Shown here one piece after another: positions 10,741 through 23,376 of a stretch of 64,000 bases of DNA; the first letter of the stretch is position 1, and each line of letters opens with the position of its first letter. The DNA comes from Agriotes lineatus (Eukaryota > Arthropoda > Insecta > Coleoptera > Elateridae): NCBI GenBank assembly GCA_940337035.1, contig CALNHX010000282.1, forward strand, positions 248,001-312,000, in the 5' to 3' direction. Made by a program: the position numbers and the translations under genes. The notes beneath the pieces were generated by a model. That model was not told where the DNA came from, made no database searches, and was given only the letters and a program-made list of their open reading frames with translations.

Positions 10741-11640
10741 TAACCCGCGACTAAAGTAACCAAACTGTCTGTACCGAATTCAGGCTGCAGCTATTTTGGG
10801 GTGATGCAGTCTCAGTATAATCCTAAAATCCTGATGACATTTATTGGACATTTTACTTGAAAGGGCAGTTCGGTGATATCCCTAGTAAACAAATATATAG
10901 CTCCCGCATCGTAACCTTAGAAAAAGTTTCACTTCGCGCATCAATACGATACAGTGTAGGGGTAAGCGTACACTCCGAGTTAAAAGTAAATATCTTCGAA
11001 AGCGCATATTTTTAATATACTTTATAAATAATTTAATCTACAATAGTTCTTGCAAATAAAACAATTGGAGCAACATTATTTGCAGGAAACAAACTTATAT
11101 AAAAATAGTAGAGTTTAAAGACGCAAGGGTCAACTATACACTTATTTGGCGTCAGCTTTTTAGGGTGAATGTACAGCAGTGGCCAGCGAATAGTGATCTT
11201 GGAAGCAGCCGAAGTGCACGATATGATGCGATTGCACCCGAGAGCTGGATGCGTGAAATTTATAAGGTTACGATGCGGAAGCTGTACATCGTGTGAATAT
11301 CAAGTGTTGAATTTATGTGGATTGTGCAGTTGTGGCCTATTTTATTCCTCAAACACTTATTAAGAATTATTCGAGACGAAAAAGTGTCGATCTCGATCTC
11401 GAATTTCGATACGAGATCGAGAATTATCTCGTCTCAGCGGCATTAAAACTAACAGGCCGATTCTGCTACGTTTTTATGCGGGTTTTAAAAATACTATTAA
11501 AAAACTGTCGAGACCGAGAATTTGGTTAATCTCGTCTCAAATATTGGAGATCGAAAAATGACAATCTCGATCTAGAATTTCGAGACGAGACGAGATGAGA
11601 TTGAGAATGTTCTCGTCTCGCCGGCATTACTACATGTTTT

Positions 11641-12330
11641 ATTGGATATAAATCCGACGCTCTGGCTGAATTCCAATTTATCTGAAAAACCGATTGAAAC
11701 TCTACAATTTTGTCTCTCTCTAATTCACTAACTTAATTGTTAATTCTACTCAAGGGGGCATTTTAGTTGTTTTTAATGGAAACAGAGCCATAAAATCCTG
11801 TTTCGTTGAGCGTTCTTTTTTTATAAAACTGCGAGGTAGTAACGAACGACTGGTTAATTAACAATATAGTAAATAATTGGGATTCGTTCTTTAGGGCAGC
11901 AGTTCAAGAGAATACTATCCAAGCCAATATTTCGGAAAGCTTTATTCTTATCGCAAGGCAAAGAACATAAACAGGCATGTATTCTTTGCTACATCATGTT
12001 AAAGGTTAAAAAACACCACTTAAAGTAGTTTAATTAAATATATCACAGTTTATTCATTATTGATTCATCAATTACCCAGATTAAAGACTTTTACATATTA
12101 ATGAAAAAACTATTTTTTGTATACTTACAAGGGAAATCGATATTGAATATTCGTAGTAAAAAAGTATGATAGCATAAATTAGTGGTTTGCCAGTAATGGA
12201 CAGGCTAGATATCAATAACCCGTCGTATTTCAATTTAATTTAAGCAGTGAATCTGTCAGCTTAATGAACATAGCTGCAAGTAGCTTGTTAATATTTCAGA
12301 TCAACAAGCCAATAACAGCGCTAAATTAAA
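11641..12330. other. unassigned AT-rich DNA
   Basis: No gene or repeat was recognised between the hAT element and the GC-balanced block that follows. Confidence 0.45.
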
Positions 12331-12339
12331 CCATTAGTT

Positions 12340-12760
12340 ATACTTCGGCCGCATCTTGCCCATATCGGGCTCATCTAAACGCCTTAATCCCGGCCAGTAA
12401 ATAAGCCTGGCCTACTTGATCGCGTACACGTAGGATGCCGATATATCCGCAATTGCATCCGAACGGTATGTTTCCATGCAACTCATTGCACCTGCAATTA
12501 GACGTTGGCACTTTCACCGTGTCATAGACTGCAAAATCAATTATGAAACCTCATTAGTTGCAGCAGCCGTCCTTTCGCGTTCGCTCCCCCTGACGGAGTT
12601 CCGCACATGCGAATTTCCACATACGCAAATTAGCTGCGACATCGGCGGATCTGCGATCGTTGATAAGCTAATTAAGGAGCGTGGAAACAAGGCTCAGATT
12701 AGGATCGCCTGATAATCGCTCACTATACGTCGGACACATTTCACTCTCGTAATCTAATTG
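12340..12760. promoter_or_regulatory. candidate host regulatory (conserved non-coding) block
   Basis: About 400 bases have a balanced base composition, in sharp contrast with the AT-rich surroundings. No inverted or direct repeats are visible. The block has palindromic and homeodomain-type motifs (CAATTA, TAATTAAG, TTAATCC, TGATCGCG) and no believable reading frame: the 78-codon frame at 12476-12712 has no recognisable motif. This is what an enhancer or other constrained non-coding sequence can look like. It is inference only. Confidence 0.3.
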
Positions 12761-15380
12761 GCTCAATTGATCCTATTAATTCCGTATGGTTGGAGCTGAA
12801 AACTGTCGCTTTCTTGCGACTTGTCAATTTGCGGATGCCTACAAATTTATGCGCAGGGTTTTGAAAGCTGTGGAATCTAACCTGAGGTAGGTATATACCC
12901 AGGATCGATATTCGATGTTATTACAGAATAAAGTATAAATTTTATAAGAATAATTCTATAATTAATAATTATTTATAGAACAAGTTTCTAAACTAGTGGG
13001 AAAGTTATCGGCACGAGCAGACGGCGAGTAATAGAAACCTGGGAGTGCACAAATGCATTTTATTCACGAGTTGCAGATCTAATTTTAACAATGCTTTTTT
13101 TGATAAATAAAAATTATGATATGACGAATCTGTAAAAGTCAAAAGTGCTTTCAAGGAATCAAGTACACTTTCATTATAGTGTAATCGCTATATTATACAG
13201 ACGTAAGAATATGAGCTTCTGGTTTTCGCTAATTATTCTAACGAATCTGGTGCAAAAGCGACGTCTTATAGAAGTTAAAGATGTTGCAGAGGCTGTCATC
13301 TTGAATTTATTGTTAAAAATATGTATAGAAATGGTACCTACAAGCTCTTGGACTTGTATTTTATACTTCTAAATAACCAGGAGACTACTTGGACACATTT
13401 GAGGGGCCAGCTAGCTAGACTGTGGAGACGGAATGTGCAGTTTTTTACAAGAATACTAAAATACAGGTAAATGCTGAGGGCGCCAACGAATCTTTATTCA
13501 ACAAATATGCTCAGATAGAAACGAGAACTTATACACTCAAAAGCTGTAGTCAATCGCAAGATATTTCGAGATAAGAGGGACGCAATAGCAAAATAAGGCA
13601 AATAAACTGTAACAATGCATAATATCAAAATAGAATTACAGTTTATTATAGCCAGTACAAGGAAGCACTTACGTGTAATATTGTACAATACTCTGGCTGC
13701 ACCCAATAAACAACAACGCTAAAATCAAAGTAGGTACTAACCTAATTCGTACAAACAATAAACAAATAAGTTTAAAATTACAAACAGACTTACCTCTAAT
13801 CCACAAACACAGTGCACACAAAGATAAAATATTGAATTTAGATTTCTGAAAGCTGAATATCATAAGACGTTGAAAAATTTAACTCCGTCGAAGCCTGAGG
13901 GGCGAACGCCCCGGAGGAGTGCATAATATGCACCAAAACTCTCAAAGTGAGAGTTCAAACATTAATCGCACAAAGCAGCGGTAAAGTTCGAGGAATTGTG
14001 AGGGATTTCAATCGAATCGGCCAGCAGATACACATAGTCTAACAATGTTTAAACGTAAAAACGATAAATAGGTCACATGAAAAAACTTGCCGGGGCTACT
14101 CCCGTGAAGGAACTTTTACTTCTGGCAGGACGCTGTTTTAGCTCTATGTGTGGACAGCTACAGATCTCGGCTAACTGGGTCAAGGTCACGTTGACAATCA
14201 GCACGTGAGGTGCACGAGGGGCCGCCGTCAAACTTCCAGCGGGGCTTTCAGATGCAAACCATGACGAAAAGTTGATTGTGGATCCAATATTAACAATTGC
14301 AAACTATAGCGCCAATTAGAACCGACTTGAATAAGCGGTTGCATGTATATTTCAAAAATTCACCCCAATTCTGGGCCAAGACAGCTCTGCTTTTTCAACA
14401 AATTTCGTTGCTTAATCCACCGACAAGGCGCGAAAGACCAGCTTTCAAAAACGTTGCTAGCAAGCTAAAGTCCGCCAAAGGGTAAACCTCCTAAAACTTC
14501 ACTATGAGGCCATACGACCCAAAGTAACCCAAAAGCCACGAAGCGCTACGGTCTTTGCTGGAATACAGCGGAAAACGGAAAGAAGGCCACGCGCAAAATT
14601 GCCAAATTACCAAAATCACACCAGATTTACTCCTGGCAAGACGCGCTAAAGTCGATTTTATACCGTAAATATGAATAGGAGCGCTAAAAGTGATTTTACA
14701 CTGTAACACCCTCTGTTCTAAATATTAAATGCTGAAATTAACTTTAGCTGTCAAAGATAATTTCGCACTTTTGTTAATATCTAACGAACGACTCACGGGA
14801 TTTGATCTTGTCGTTATTAGGATTAGGGTTGAAGAACTCAACGTTTCACCCACTTTCATAAGAGGCTGCATCAGGGGGTAGGCAAACGAGCACGGTTACT
14901 CAACGTGCAAACACGCTGTGAATGGACGAGATGTCACGATTAATGTGGATCTCATAAGTTTTCAAAACTAAGAAAATAGAATGGTAGGTAGTTGAACACA
15001 GGCCTAAACGAGCAAGAGCCTTTTAGAAGCACCCGCCGAAAAGTGTGTCATTATAAAGGTCGTAATTCTTCATCTTCTTAATATAGGCCGAAGTCCTGTT
15101 GCTAGCATACTAAAAAACTATTTGCATGATGGCCGGAGAGCGTACGATTTAACCGAGGCCCTGGTAACGCTTTACTAGCTGGCCACTAGCTTTGTGATGA
15201 TTTCAAGAAAGTTTTTTTTTGCAATATACTTAAAAAGAAGTACACAGAATTTTTTTAACCCAATACAAAATTTCCGAAAATCTACAGCATTATGCCCTAA
15301 TAATGTACATCCACATGGCTGGAAAATCCTAGTCTCATATCTACATATTTGAATTTGAGTTCCTAGAAAGTCATGCACGT
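12761..15380. other. unassigned DNA
   Basis: No gene was recognised. The GC-richer patches at 13890-14250 and 14290-15060 look like old repeats, but I could not match them to anything else in the window. Short frames here contain no known motifs. Confidence 0.45.
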
Positions 15381-15381
15381 C

Positions 15382-17485
15382 TAGCGTAGCGGTGATAAAC
15401 GGCCTGAAAACGTCTTTCGTGCAAGAAAAGGTGATAAACTAAAATGTGAGTTAAAGTGCAGTAGTAAATCAGCTGGTAAAAGTGAGTTCGCAATGTGACA
15501 GTTTAGAGAAAGTATCAGTTGTAATGCAATCGGTAATGTCGAGTGTGATTGATGCCGTCGAGTTGAACAATCAAAACTAACGTGTTGAAACGTCACGATG
15601 GAATTTCTAGCACAGCCGGAAATATATCGATAAAGCTACGGTTTCCTAGGAATGCGGTGCCGTCATATAGCGGCCGTAAAATTTCGGCGCTGACGTCAGG
15701 TAGCGTTGGTAGAAAAAAGCGGTCGTTGTTGCGGTGGACATTGCTGTAAAGTTAGAACAACGTAGTGACGCCGCGACAGTCTTTCGAGAAGTGTTTAAGC
15801 TTTGGTTGTGCGCGCCGCATGTAAGAAACTTATGATAATACAAACACTGAATGATGAACTCAAATTATCTCTTTATTAACAAAATACACCTAGTATAAAA
15901 AAATACAAAAATGAGACACTCATTAATAGAAATAGTACTATTAAAAAAAAAGCGAAAGATATATGTGGAAAAAGATAATTTAATAAGAAATAGGGTACAA
16001 TGAGGCTGCCTACACTGTAGGAATTTTTAAAAGTCAAAATGTAAAATATTTGAAGGGCCGTACAAGAATTTGTGGCGCGCCGCATGCGGCCCGCGGGCCG
16101 CCTGTTGCTCATCCCTGATCTAGACCTAGCATTATTAGTATATTTGGAATATAAGGAGTAATCGGAAGACGAAAACCATAGTTTGTGCGTCGCCATCTAC
16201 ATTGCAATGAAGAAAGTTTCAGGCAATACTTACGCTTAACAGCAGAACTGTTTGATTATGTACTGAATCACATAAGAGATTACTTAACTTCTAAACCATA
16301 TAATAGACACAAAAAGCCTATATGTCCAGAAGAAAAGTTATGTATACGTGTGATGTAAGTAGGTACACTGAATTACACACAATGTGATGTCTTTTTAGCT
16401 GTAATATACAGTGTCCGCCAAAAAGTCGGCATAATATGGGAAATTATTTAATTTTTTATTAAAAAAAAAACTTTTTACATCAATATTTTGTGCTTGTCTA
16501 AAAACCTATATCATATATACCTATCATATATACCTAATGATTTTTACTTGTTTAGAAAATGGAGTTTTTCGAAATTGTCAAAATCCAAAAAGTGCTATTT
16601 TTCTGAAATTAAGTAAGATTTCAATGAGATTTTTTGAAAATAATTTAAATATTATAAAACTACACTCGCCGCTATAAACTAGACACGCCGTCAAAAAACG
16701 TTGCCTGAACTGTTTCTACCGTACTGGCCCACCGCTTCAAATGAGACGGCACCGCTCTATTACGTTCGGTGTGCCCTACCGCTCTTTTGGAAAACACTTC
16801 GCTTATTATAGACGACACCGTTTTTCGTGACGTCACCCACCGTATTTTTACGGCCGTTAAATGACGGCACCGCTTCCTAGGAAACCCAAGCTTAACGCAG
16901 GGATATCGGCCAATAAACCCTTTCGCCCCTACTAACAATAGACCAGGCGAAAAGGGTGGACAATACAGTCGTAAACGCTCGAAAAGGGAAAGTCCTTTTC
17001 GACGGAAGTTATTTCAACCTCTTGGGCTACAATAGAGCAAAGGGAGCTTAGCTGGACAATCGTATTGTACTCAAAAGAATAGGAAATATCCCTTCCATTC
17101 AGGCGCACCTTATATAAACGCAAGTAGCTTAGTTTTCGAGATCACTTTTACATAACATCAGATCACTTCATCACTTCACGTAATATCACTTGACTTAATA
17201 TCACATTTCTGCATATTCCGGCTTGTATCATTTTGGAGCAAAGTCGAGGACCGAGGTCAGTTTTCAAGGTCTCTTATTAATAAATAATTCAGTATCGAAA
17301 ACCAGGCTACTCACAATTCGTATTTGTATTTTAAATGAATATCTACGAATTAGTATATGTTGTATTTTGTTCCTGTGTTCTAAAGTAATAAAAGGAATTT
17401 TATTGTTTTCCACAAACGGTTGTATTTTACTGAACTTAATTCCACAATAATAAACAACATAATAGTTCCAGTGGTGCAAACCACT
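15382..17485 (+). repeat. retrotransposon LTR copy B, split by a 1250-bp inverted-repeat element
   Basis: The left part (15382-15637) and right part (16888-17485) together align with copy A at 9986-10740. Shared landmarks include AGCGTAGCGGTGATAAA, GTCGAGTTGAACAATC, CGCTCGAAAAGGGAAA, the TATA region near 17111, ATCGAAAACCAGGCTACTC, and the ATAAAAGGAATTTTATTG polyadenylation area. Copy B has no coding region attached. The insertion at 15638-16887 is described separately. Confidence 0.65.
15638..16887. mobile_element. inverted-repeat transposon inserted in LTR copy B
   Basis: The ends are inverted complements: left ACGGTTTCCTAGGAA, right TTCCTAGGAAACCC. The arms continue inward with GCGGTGCCGTCAT, CGGCCGTAAAA and GTGACGTCA-like blocks. 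Flanking AAGCT occurs at 15633-15637 and 16888-16892, a probable 5-bp target duplication. The right arm holds several spaced GCGGTGCCGTC-type motifs. The interior near 16065-16114 has a GC-rich segment ending GTTGCTCATCCCTG, which resembles the end of a hAT element (CAGGGATGAGCAAC read inward), so a second fragment may be nested inside. No transposase was recognised. Confidence 0.65.
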
Positions 17486-18200
17486 AAACACGGGACACAG
17501 TTCTAGAATCTAGACTATATTCTGATTTATAGCAGGTAGCTGTAAGGGGTCTATATTTAATTAATGTTAATGTTAGATGTAATTGCAATTCATATGACTG
17601 TAAATAGGTACACTTTACCCTTCCTACTAGCTGTAAAATGTCTTTCGTGCCTTTGTGCCGTTACTCCCGTCTACTTTCCTTAAATTTTCATTCTTGTAAT
17701 CGCTTCGTACAGTAATAGTATTTAACATTACTAGCTTGGTAAGAGGGTTTTTACTAGCGAATAGAAGGATATGACTGGCTCCCTAGTCACCTTCTTGAGC
17801 CAGTAAACCATGTTACCTTGAGTGTATTGTTGAATATTTTATTTGTTCTTCACTTGTAAATAACTAGAAATTTACCATTTATTCAAAATGTCAAACTGAC
17901 AAGCAACTAAATTCATTAATATGACACATACTAAGGCTGGCTTTGCACGCTATCATTTATCTATGAGCACGCTTGTAAAATATTACTGACTAGCCAGTTA
18001 AGAAACATTTTCAAGCTGAATACATGTTACTTGTCTTCTGTCCGGAGAAGATGTAACAAAAACTCTTTAGTATTGTGATGCAAGTGCAAGCGAATACTTC
18101 TGTTTTGTAATTCCATAATCGTTTCATTGCAAAAGCGTGGCAAAAATATTGAAGTCGCCAACTTAATATCCATGAATAAAAATTAAAGGAAACTTTGACC
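17486..18200. other. unassigned AT-rich DNA
   Basis: No gene or repeat was recognised. Confidence 0.45.
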
Positions 18201-18209
18201 TTATATTAT

Positions 18210-18425
18210 AAGAGCTGACGCCGCCGGTCGCTGCCGGCCGCCGGTCGCCGTCCGACCGTAAGCATTGGCGCGGGCACATGCCGACCGCGCACAAGTGGCG
18301 ACGCAGCAAGCATTTGTATTGTTAACGCTGGCAGGGCCGGACGTCGGCTGGCTACCAGCTTAAGCAAGCATTTTTATTGTTAACCGTTTCTTTACGCTGG
18401 CAGGGCCAGACGTAGGCTGGCCAAC
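18210..18425. repeat. GC-rich block with an imperfect direct repeat
   Basis: A GC-rich patch begins with CCGGTCGCTGCCGGCCG. It is followed by two copies of a unit of about 45-55 bp (18308-18352 and 18366-18421) sharing AAGCATTT.TATTGTTAAC and CGCTGGCAGGGCC.GACGT. The composition is unlike its neighbours. The origin is unknown. Confidence 0.45.
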
Positions 18426-18430
18426 GCGTT

Positions 18431-20640
18431 CTAGTATCAGAATAAAGAATCTTTGAAATAACACTTTACGCCTTAAAAAAATTAAAATGTAATCCCCCCC
18501 CCCCCACGTAAGATATACATCTAAAGATTGAATGAGATTTTTTGAAATGGGAATGATTATTTTGTCTTCTCTAAATATAGTAGTATCTTCTATGGCTGTA
18601 CTAACGGTTAAATATTATACCGGGTGGCCGGTTTCAAAACCGAACATAGCAAACGCAGGGTATATCACAAGGTTACTATATAGAAACATTTTCCTAGATC
18701 AGAACTTTAAATTAGGGGGGGAGGAGCTGAAAGTCCTTAGACATCAATTGCGTTAGACGTATTATTTGTATACATGTTAATAGTTTTGTCGCACTAAGTA
18801 TGGAACTGGAACTACTGGTAGATTTGAGAACAAAAACTAAACTACGTTAAAATAGAACGACTGAAAAAAACTGTACAAACTCAAAAGTGCTGACAAGGTT
18901 AAGGATGATAGGGAAAAGTAGTTACACAAAACCTTACAAACGTCATTAAAACAGTTCACTCTTAGAGCAGGTTACAATTCAGAACAAAGGAGAATGGTAT
19001 CTATATATAAGTATAATAGACTTGTCCGGGACGCTGTTTCAGCAGCCAAACCGTAAGAGATAGAGAAAAAAGTTATGAAAGTTATATGTTTGGAATGGTC
19101 ATGTCAGGTCAGGAACCGAATTTCAGTCTCTAACACTAATTATTATCTTAATTATCCTAATCCTAACTTTTTAGGTTAGATTCTAGGCAAATTTTATCAA
19201 GGCGAATGCGACTGGTAGTTTGCTACCAACAATGACGTCATATACGTACGTGTGGTGAATACGCGTTCTATCTGCAAAACGGTCTTTTTTGTTTTTTAAA
19301 TGAGACATTTGTCTCACTGGTTGCTAGTAAATTAATAATAAGATACTGAAATATGTAGCGTAATGCATGAATATTGTATTTTTGTAATAGTGTAATTAGA
19401 TGCTTAGAAATACTATGCTGCCTGAATACAGAATATTTGTCAAAATTATCTCACACATTTTAACCTAATCCGTCTTGCAAAAAAATAATACAGCTGTCGT
19501 TCTGTAACTCAGGCTGATCGTTCGAACTCGATCTAATAAACCTTTCGCCTCAGTTTATTTGTGTTACTGTCTGGTAATTGTTGATACTCGGCATTAAAGA
19601 CGCACTGCAGCTGGAAGTTACTTAAACAAATACCGGACATTTCGCTTAATTACACAAGGGGAGATTGAAAATTCTATCGCATAAATAAATACGTACCTAC
19701 GCGTCTTTCGGTCTTTCCTGGCGATTTCCGAAAATAGCGCTTTCCAGTGCCGGGTAATTAACTTCACTGGTATTTCAGGACTTTTGTATGTAAATGTTAA
19801 TGTGTCGGTCGCAACGTGCACTCATGTAGACTCCCAATTCGATGTAAAGAAGCAGCAATGTATCAAAATATTAATGTTAACGGAAGACCTAGATTTTATG
19901 CAAATTTACGGTTGGTACTATAAATAACTACACATTATAGAAGTATTGGAAAAGGTTCATTTTATGCAATTTATAGCTGAACAACTATTGTGTACCAGCG
20001 GCGCGGCGCCGGCGCCGGCGTATACGTATTATTGCAATATTTTTTCGCATCTTGTATCGTCGGATAAGCCGTACCTTAATATTGTTTTCAATTTCCGCTA
20101 GAAGTTATGGAGGGGAAGAGACAGTATAAGTATATACTATTGTTTTATTCGTAGTGCCGTTCTATTTTGTTAACAAATTAATTTGGGGATATTCCGACTT
20201 TGGCTCAAGAGAAGTGTAATAATTACATGTGTTTGAACCCCGCCTAGCTACGAGGGGGATACAAGTAGTTTTCCTGTAATGCTTTACGGTGCGTTTCTTA
20301 TTTCTCTGACAAATCCATTTCCAACCTTGCTTCAATGATTTGCTATAATTTAATATTTGTATGTTAGCTAACTGCATGATACATTTGCAATTCCTTGCCT
20401 AGGCTTCTACACAAAAATATGAAATTCAAATGTAGCATTTCAAAGAAGAGTCTAATAGCTATCGATTAATTTTGATTTTCAAAATTCGAACGTTATGGAG
20501 TTTCTTATTAACTAATGGTTGTGTTTTTTTTTCAGTACCTTATTTGTAAGTAATCCTTACATTGTCAAGTTTGAGAGATGTAGAAAACATTTACAAAAAT
20601 TGTTACGGTTTCCTTGACAATGTACTACAACTGATCCACG
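18431..20640. other. unassigned DNA
   Basis: A run of 12 C lies at 18494-18505, and a GC palindrome (GGCGCCGGCGCC) near 20005-20020. No gene or recognisable element was seen. Confidence 0.45.
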
Positions 20641-20654
20641 AAATGGATCCATTT

Positions 20655-20990
20655 TGTGGATCTGTTAATTGGCCACCTCTTTCGTGCAATTTGACGCCGT
20701 TAGATTATTTTCTTTGAGGATATGTAAAGTCGCATGTCTACGTCGATAATACGGAAACAATTGAGCACTTGGAAGCCAACATTCGACGCGTTATTGCCGA
20801 AATACAGCCTGATTTACTCCGAAGAGTGTGTGAAAATTGGACCTCCAGATTACGTCATGTACACGCCAGCCGCGGCGGTCACATAAAATTATCTTTCAAA
20901 TAAAGCCAATTTCATGGATATTAAAAACATTTTTCTGTGTTTTATTTCAATTTAAAGTTCTCCCAATCTAAAAAAAACACCCTTTATATG
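20655..20990 (+). pseudogene. Tc1/mariner-type transposase C-terminal fragment with right terminus
   Basis: The frame reads NWPPRSCNLTPLDYF, then a TGA where Trp is expected (before GYVKSH), then TIEHLEANIRRVIAEIQPD, RRVCENW and SRGGHIK, and stops at 20901-20903. This is the end of the DDE_3-type transposase common in insect genomes, with the third catalytic Asp in the TPLDYF motif. After the stop, an AACACCCTTTAT terminus near 20977-20988 looks like the element's right inverted repeat. The 5' part is missing, so it is a dead fragment. Confidence 0.75.
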
Positions 20991-22845
20991 ATTACAACCG
21001 ATTTTGAGTGTTTTAAGTTGCAAAATTAGACATTTATTAAAAGATTGAACAACACAAAAACGAAAAAATTCGGTTCGGATATAATCGACTTCAGCGCTTC
21101 TATAGTATCCAATTCTATTGACATAGGTTTGAAAGTCTCTTTAGTCGGGACTTTCGTAATCGGTCCATTATAAGGTAGAGTCAATTACAAGCAAGTCCAC
21201 TATACGTAGTTTAATATTACATTATATACGAAATACACAAATTTATAAGTCGTAGCATGGATGAGATCATATACATTATAAAATTAAAAAATGTGTACCC
21301 TTCGTGCTTTTAATTCCAAAAAAATGCTTCATAAATGTATCCAACTTTAAACTATCACTTATAACACTGTAAGTCCTCAATGTCAAAATACAATTTTCTA
21401 AAATTTTTGTAAAGATCTTCAATAAATACTTATATTGTTCAAAATAGTCACTTGAGTAATAGTACAATAGTCACTACAACTTATTTTGGTTGGTTGTGAA
21501 ATGCAAAATCTGACGTTTTCATTGGTCTACTTTTGACAGATGACAGGTGAACTGAATGGTTGATAATATTGTTTTCTATACATAATACACGACAAATCTA
21601 TTAAATGTTCTTGGGTTATGGTCAATCGCAGTATTTTTAAAAAATATCGAGAAACTAAACTTACTGATATTGGTACTGTATGATAAATTCTTAAAATTAG
21701 TGAAATATTCGAAAATATATCCTGTAAATTGTTCTCATACATGAAGTTCCACAAATTGTGTTGAAATAGAGCCATCTTTTTTATGTAACAGGATATAAAA
21801 AATAGTGTCACACAGTTGAAGGCGTATAAATAATACGCACCAAAATAAGAAAAAAGTTCCTATGCACATAGGTTTGGAAAGAGGTTTTAAGGAAACTAGC
21901 GGCCGAAGACGGGCTAACGAAAAAACTGGGTTTTATTTATTTAAAATTATCAGAAAATACTAAATTTGATGAACTTTGGCAAAATTATACAACTCTTTAC
22001 ACTCAATGTGTTGGTATTATTGGAATAAAATTATTATTCCACAAATCATCAAGGGTAGTCTTGACAAGGGCGAGGAGTGTTTTTTCTTATGGCGATTTTA
22101 AGAATAAAAAATGTTTCTTTAATGCTAGTGAGATATTCGAAAAACTTAGATTTTTTATATCAGTATGTATGTATGTTTTCTTTATCTGATGTATAATAAC
22201 GTGTACCTTAACGGCTAATAAACTTTATTATTATTATTATTATTATTTTACATAAAATAAAGATACTCTTGATTTTTTTACATAAAATAAAGATACTCTT
22301 GTTTTAAATCGCCAGGATCAATAGTTCTCTAGGAAATTCAACCTAAAAACTGTGCTCCACTTATTCTAGCAAACTACAAAGTTAGTTGATAAGATTAATA
22401 ATTGTTCATTCATCAAAAATGATAGTAAATTTTAAGGAATTTAAAATGAGAATGTGTGATATGCAGCGTTCTTGCTTTTGAACTTTGAAGAATGGCCGAA
22501 TTTCGCTGGGATAATCCTCTTTCACTATCTTTGTAACATTTATACGAGCTTCTGTACTTCAGTCCAGTTCAGTTCTCCAAGCTACTGTAAAATAGTAAAT
22601 TACATAAAATTCAGGAAGGTGATATCTCAATACTTCACCCGTCAGGTCAGGTCAGGTAAAGACACTTTTTTGACGTGTATTGTATACTCTCGTTTTTTTC
22701 TGAAATTGCATGCTCAAATTGAAGAATGACGATTTTTGTAAATTTAGGTTATAAGGCTAATATTAACAATAATAATGAAATACAATCAAATAGGTCGCGC
22801 TTCTGTTGTCTCCATGTGATCCGCATTAATGTTAATAATTTAATT
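20991..22845. other. unassigned AT-rich DNA with simple repeats
   Basis: A (TTA)n microsatellite lies at about 22224-22246, and a tandem pair of a ~31-bp unit (ACATAAAATAAAGATACTCTTG) at 22250-22302. No gene was recognised. Confidence 0.5.
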
Positions 22846-23376
22846 TATCCGCAAACGTCATAAGAGTGACAACTTATGTGTTTTTATTGACAAGGTAAAA
22901 GTGTCACTTTATCTGATTAAGCAGATAAAATAGCAACTTTTGCGTACTTTATGTGCCCAATCACATAAAATCGTTGCTCTCTTTCTTTCTTTCTATGTTG
23001 GTTCGCTATCTCCTCCGAAGATACTGGACCGATTAAATTGTATGATGGCTTAAAATTTTTCTAATTTTTAGACTTAGATCGTAGGCCGGTTTTTATTTTC
23101 AAAAAGAGTACGAAAAAGTTTTAATTCAATTAAATCATTTAAGCTGCGAAGCGGAGCACCTGTCGCCGTGGGTTATAGTGTGACAGCTGCTGTGGTCGTG
23201 TGCTATTAGCTCATGTTCATATATCATTATAGTAGCCCGTTATTTAAACAACCAAGGTTGGCGCAGGGGTTGAGTGCTCGCATGTCACGCGGGTGGCCCG
23301 AGTTCGATTCTCGGCCGATGTATCCTTTTTTTTTAAATTTATTTTAATGAAATTTATCTGAATACGTTTGCGGATA
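22846..23376. mobile_element. MITE with TATCCGCAAACGT ends, carrying a tRNA-like segment
   Basis: TATCCGCAAACGT at 22846-22858 is the exact inverted complement of the sequence at 23364-23376. Just inside the left end are repeated AAGTGACA/AAAGTGTCACTTT motifs and ACATAAAATCG. A tRNA-Asp-like segment (23256-23328) lies near the right end. No transposase was found, and the target duplication is unclear. Confidence 0.5.
23256..23328 (+). repeat. tRNA-Asp-like segment (tRNA-derived SINE or pseudo-tRNA)
   Basis: There is an A-box-like TGGCGCAGGGGTTGAGTG, then a CGCATGTCACGCGGG anticodon arm with a 7-nt loop reading GTC at the anticodon position, then a B box AGTTCGATTCT (23301-23311) in a good T-arm. 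The acceptor ends do not pair, so a working tRNA is unlikely. A poly-T tract follows. The resemblance to tRNA-Asp is strongest in the anticodon arm. Confidence 0.55.

Larger units (their letters stand above)
9872..11632. mobile_element. non-autonomous hAT-type transposon with GAGACGAGA-rich ends, carrying a nested LTR
   Basis: The termini are imperfect inverted repeats (TAGTGTTGCC left, TAGTAATGCC read inward from the right). They are flanked by a perfect 8-bp duplication, CATGTTTT, at 9864-9871 and 11633-11640. An 8-bp duplication with TA-G termini is the hAT hallmark. Both ends hold clusters of GAGACGAGA/TCTCGATCTCGA motifs (9883-9960 and 11370-11620), which could be transposase-binding subterminal repeats. 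No transposase frame is present. A retrotransposon LTR (9986-10740) has inserted within it, and the DNA from 10740 to 11365 is unassigned. Confidence 0.8.

Noticed and set aside
15876..16196. 106-codon minus-strand frame
   Set aside because: It overlaps the GC-rich hAT-like terminal segment and a hydrophobic low-complexity run; no transposase motif is visible.
16672..16938. 88-codon minus-strand frame
   Set aside because: It is produced by the repeated GCGGTGCCGTC-type motifs in the arm of the inverted-repeat element, not by a gene.
19985..20025. GGCGCCGGCGCC palindrome as a CpG island or origin
   Set aside because: It is too short and isolated in AT-rich DNA; no other supporting signal.
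23256..23328. Functional tRNA-Asp gene
   Set aside because: The acceptor stem does not pair and the D-arm is irregular; it is better explained as a SINE or pseudo-tRNA.
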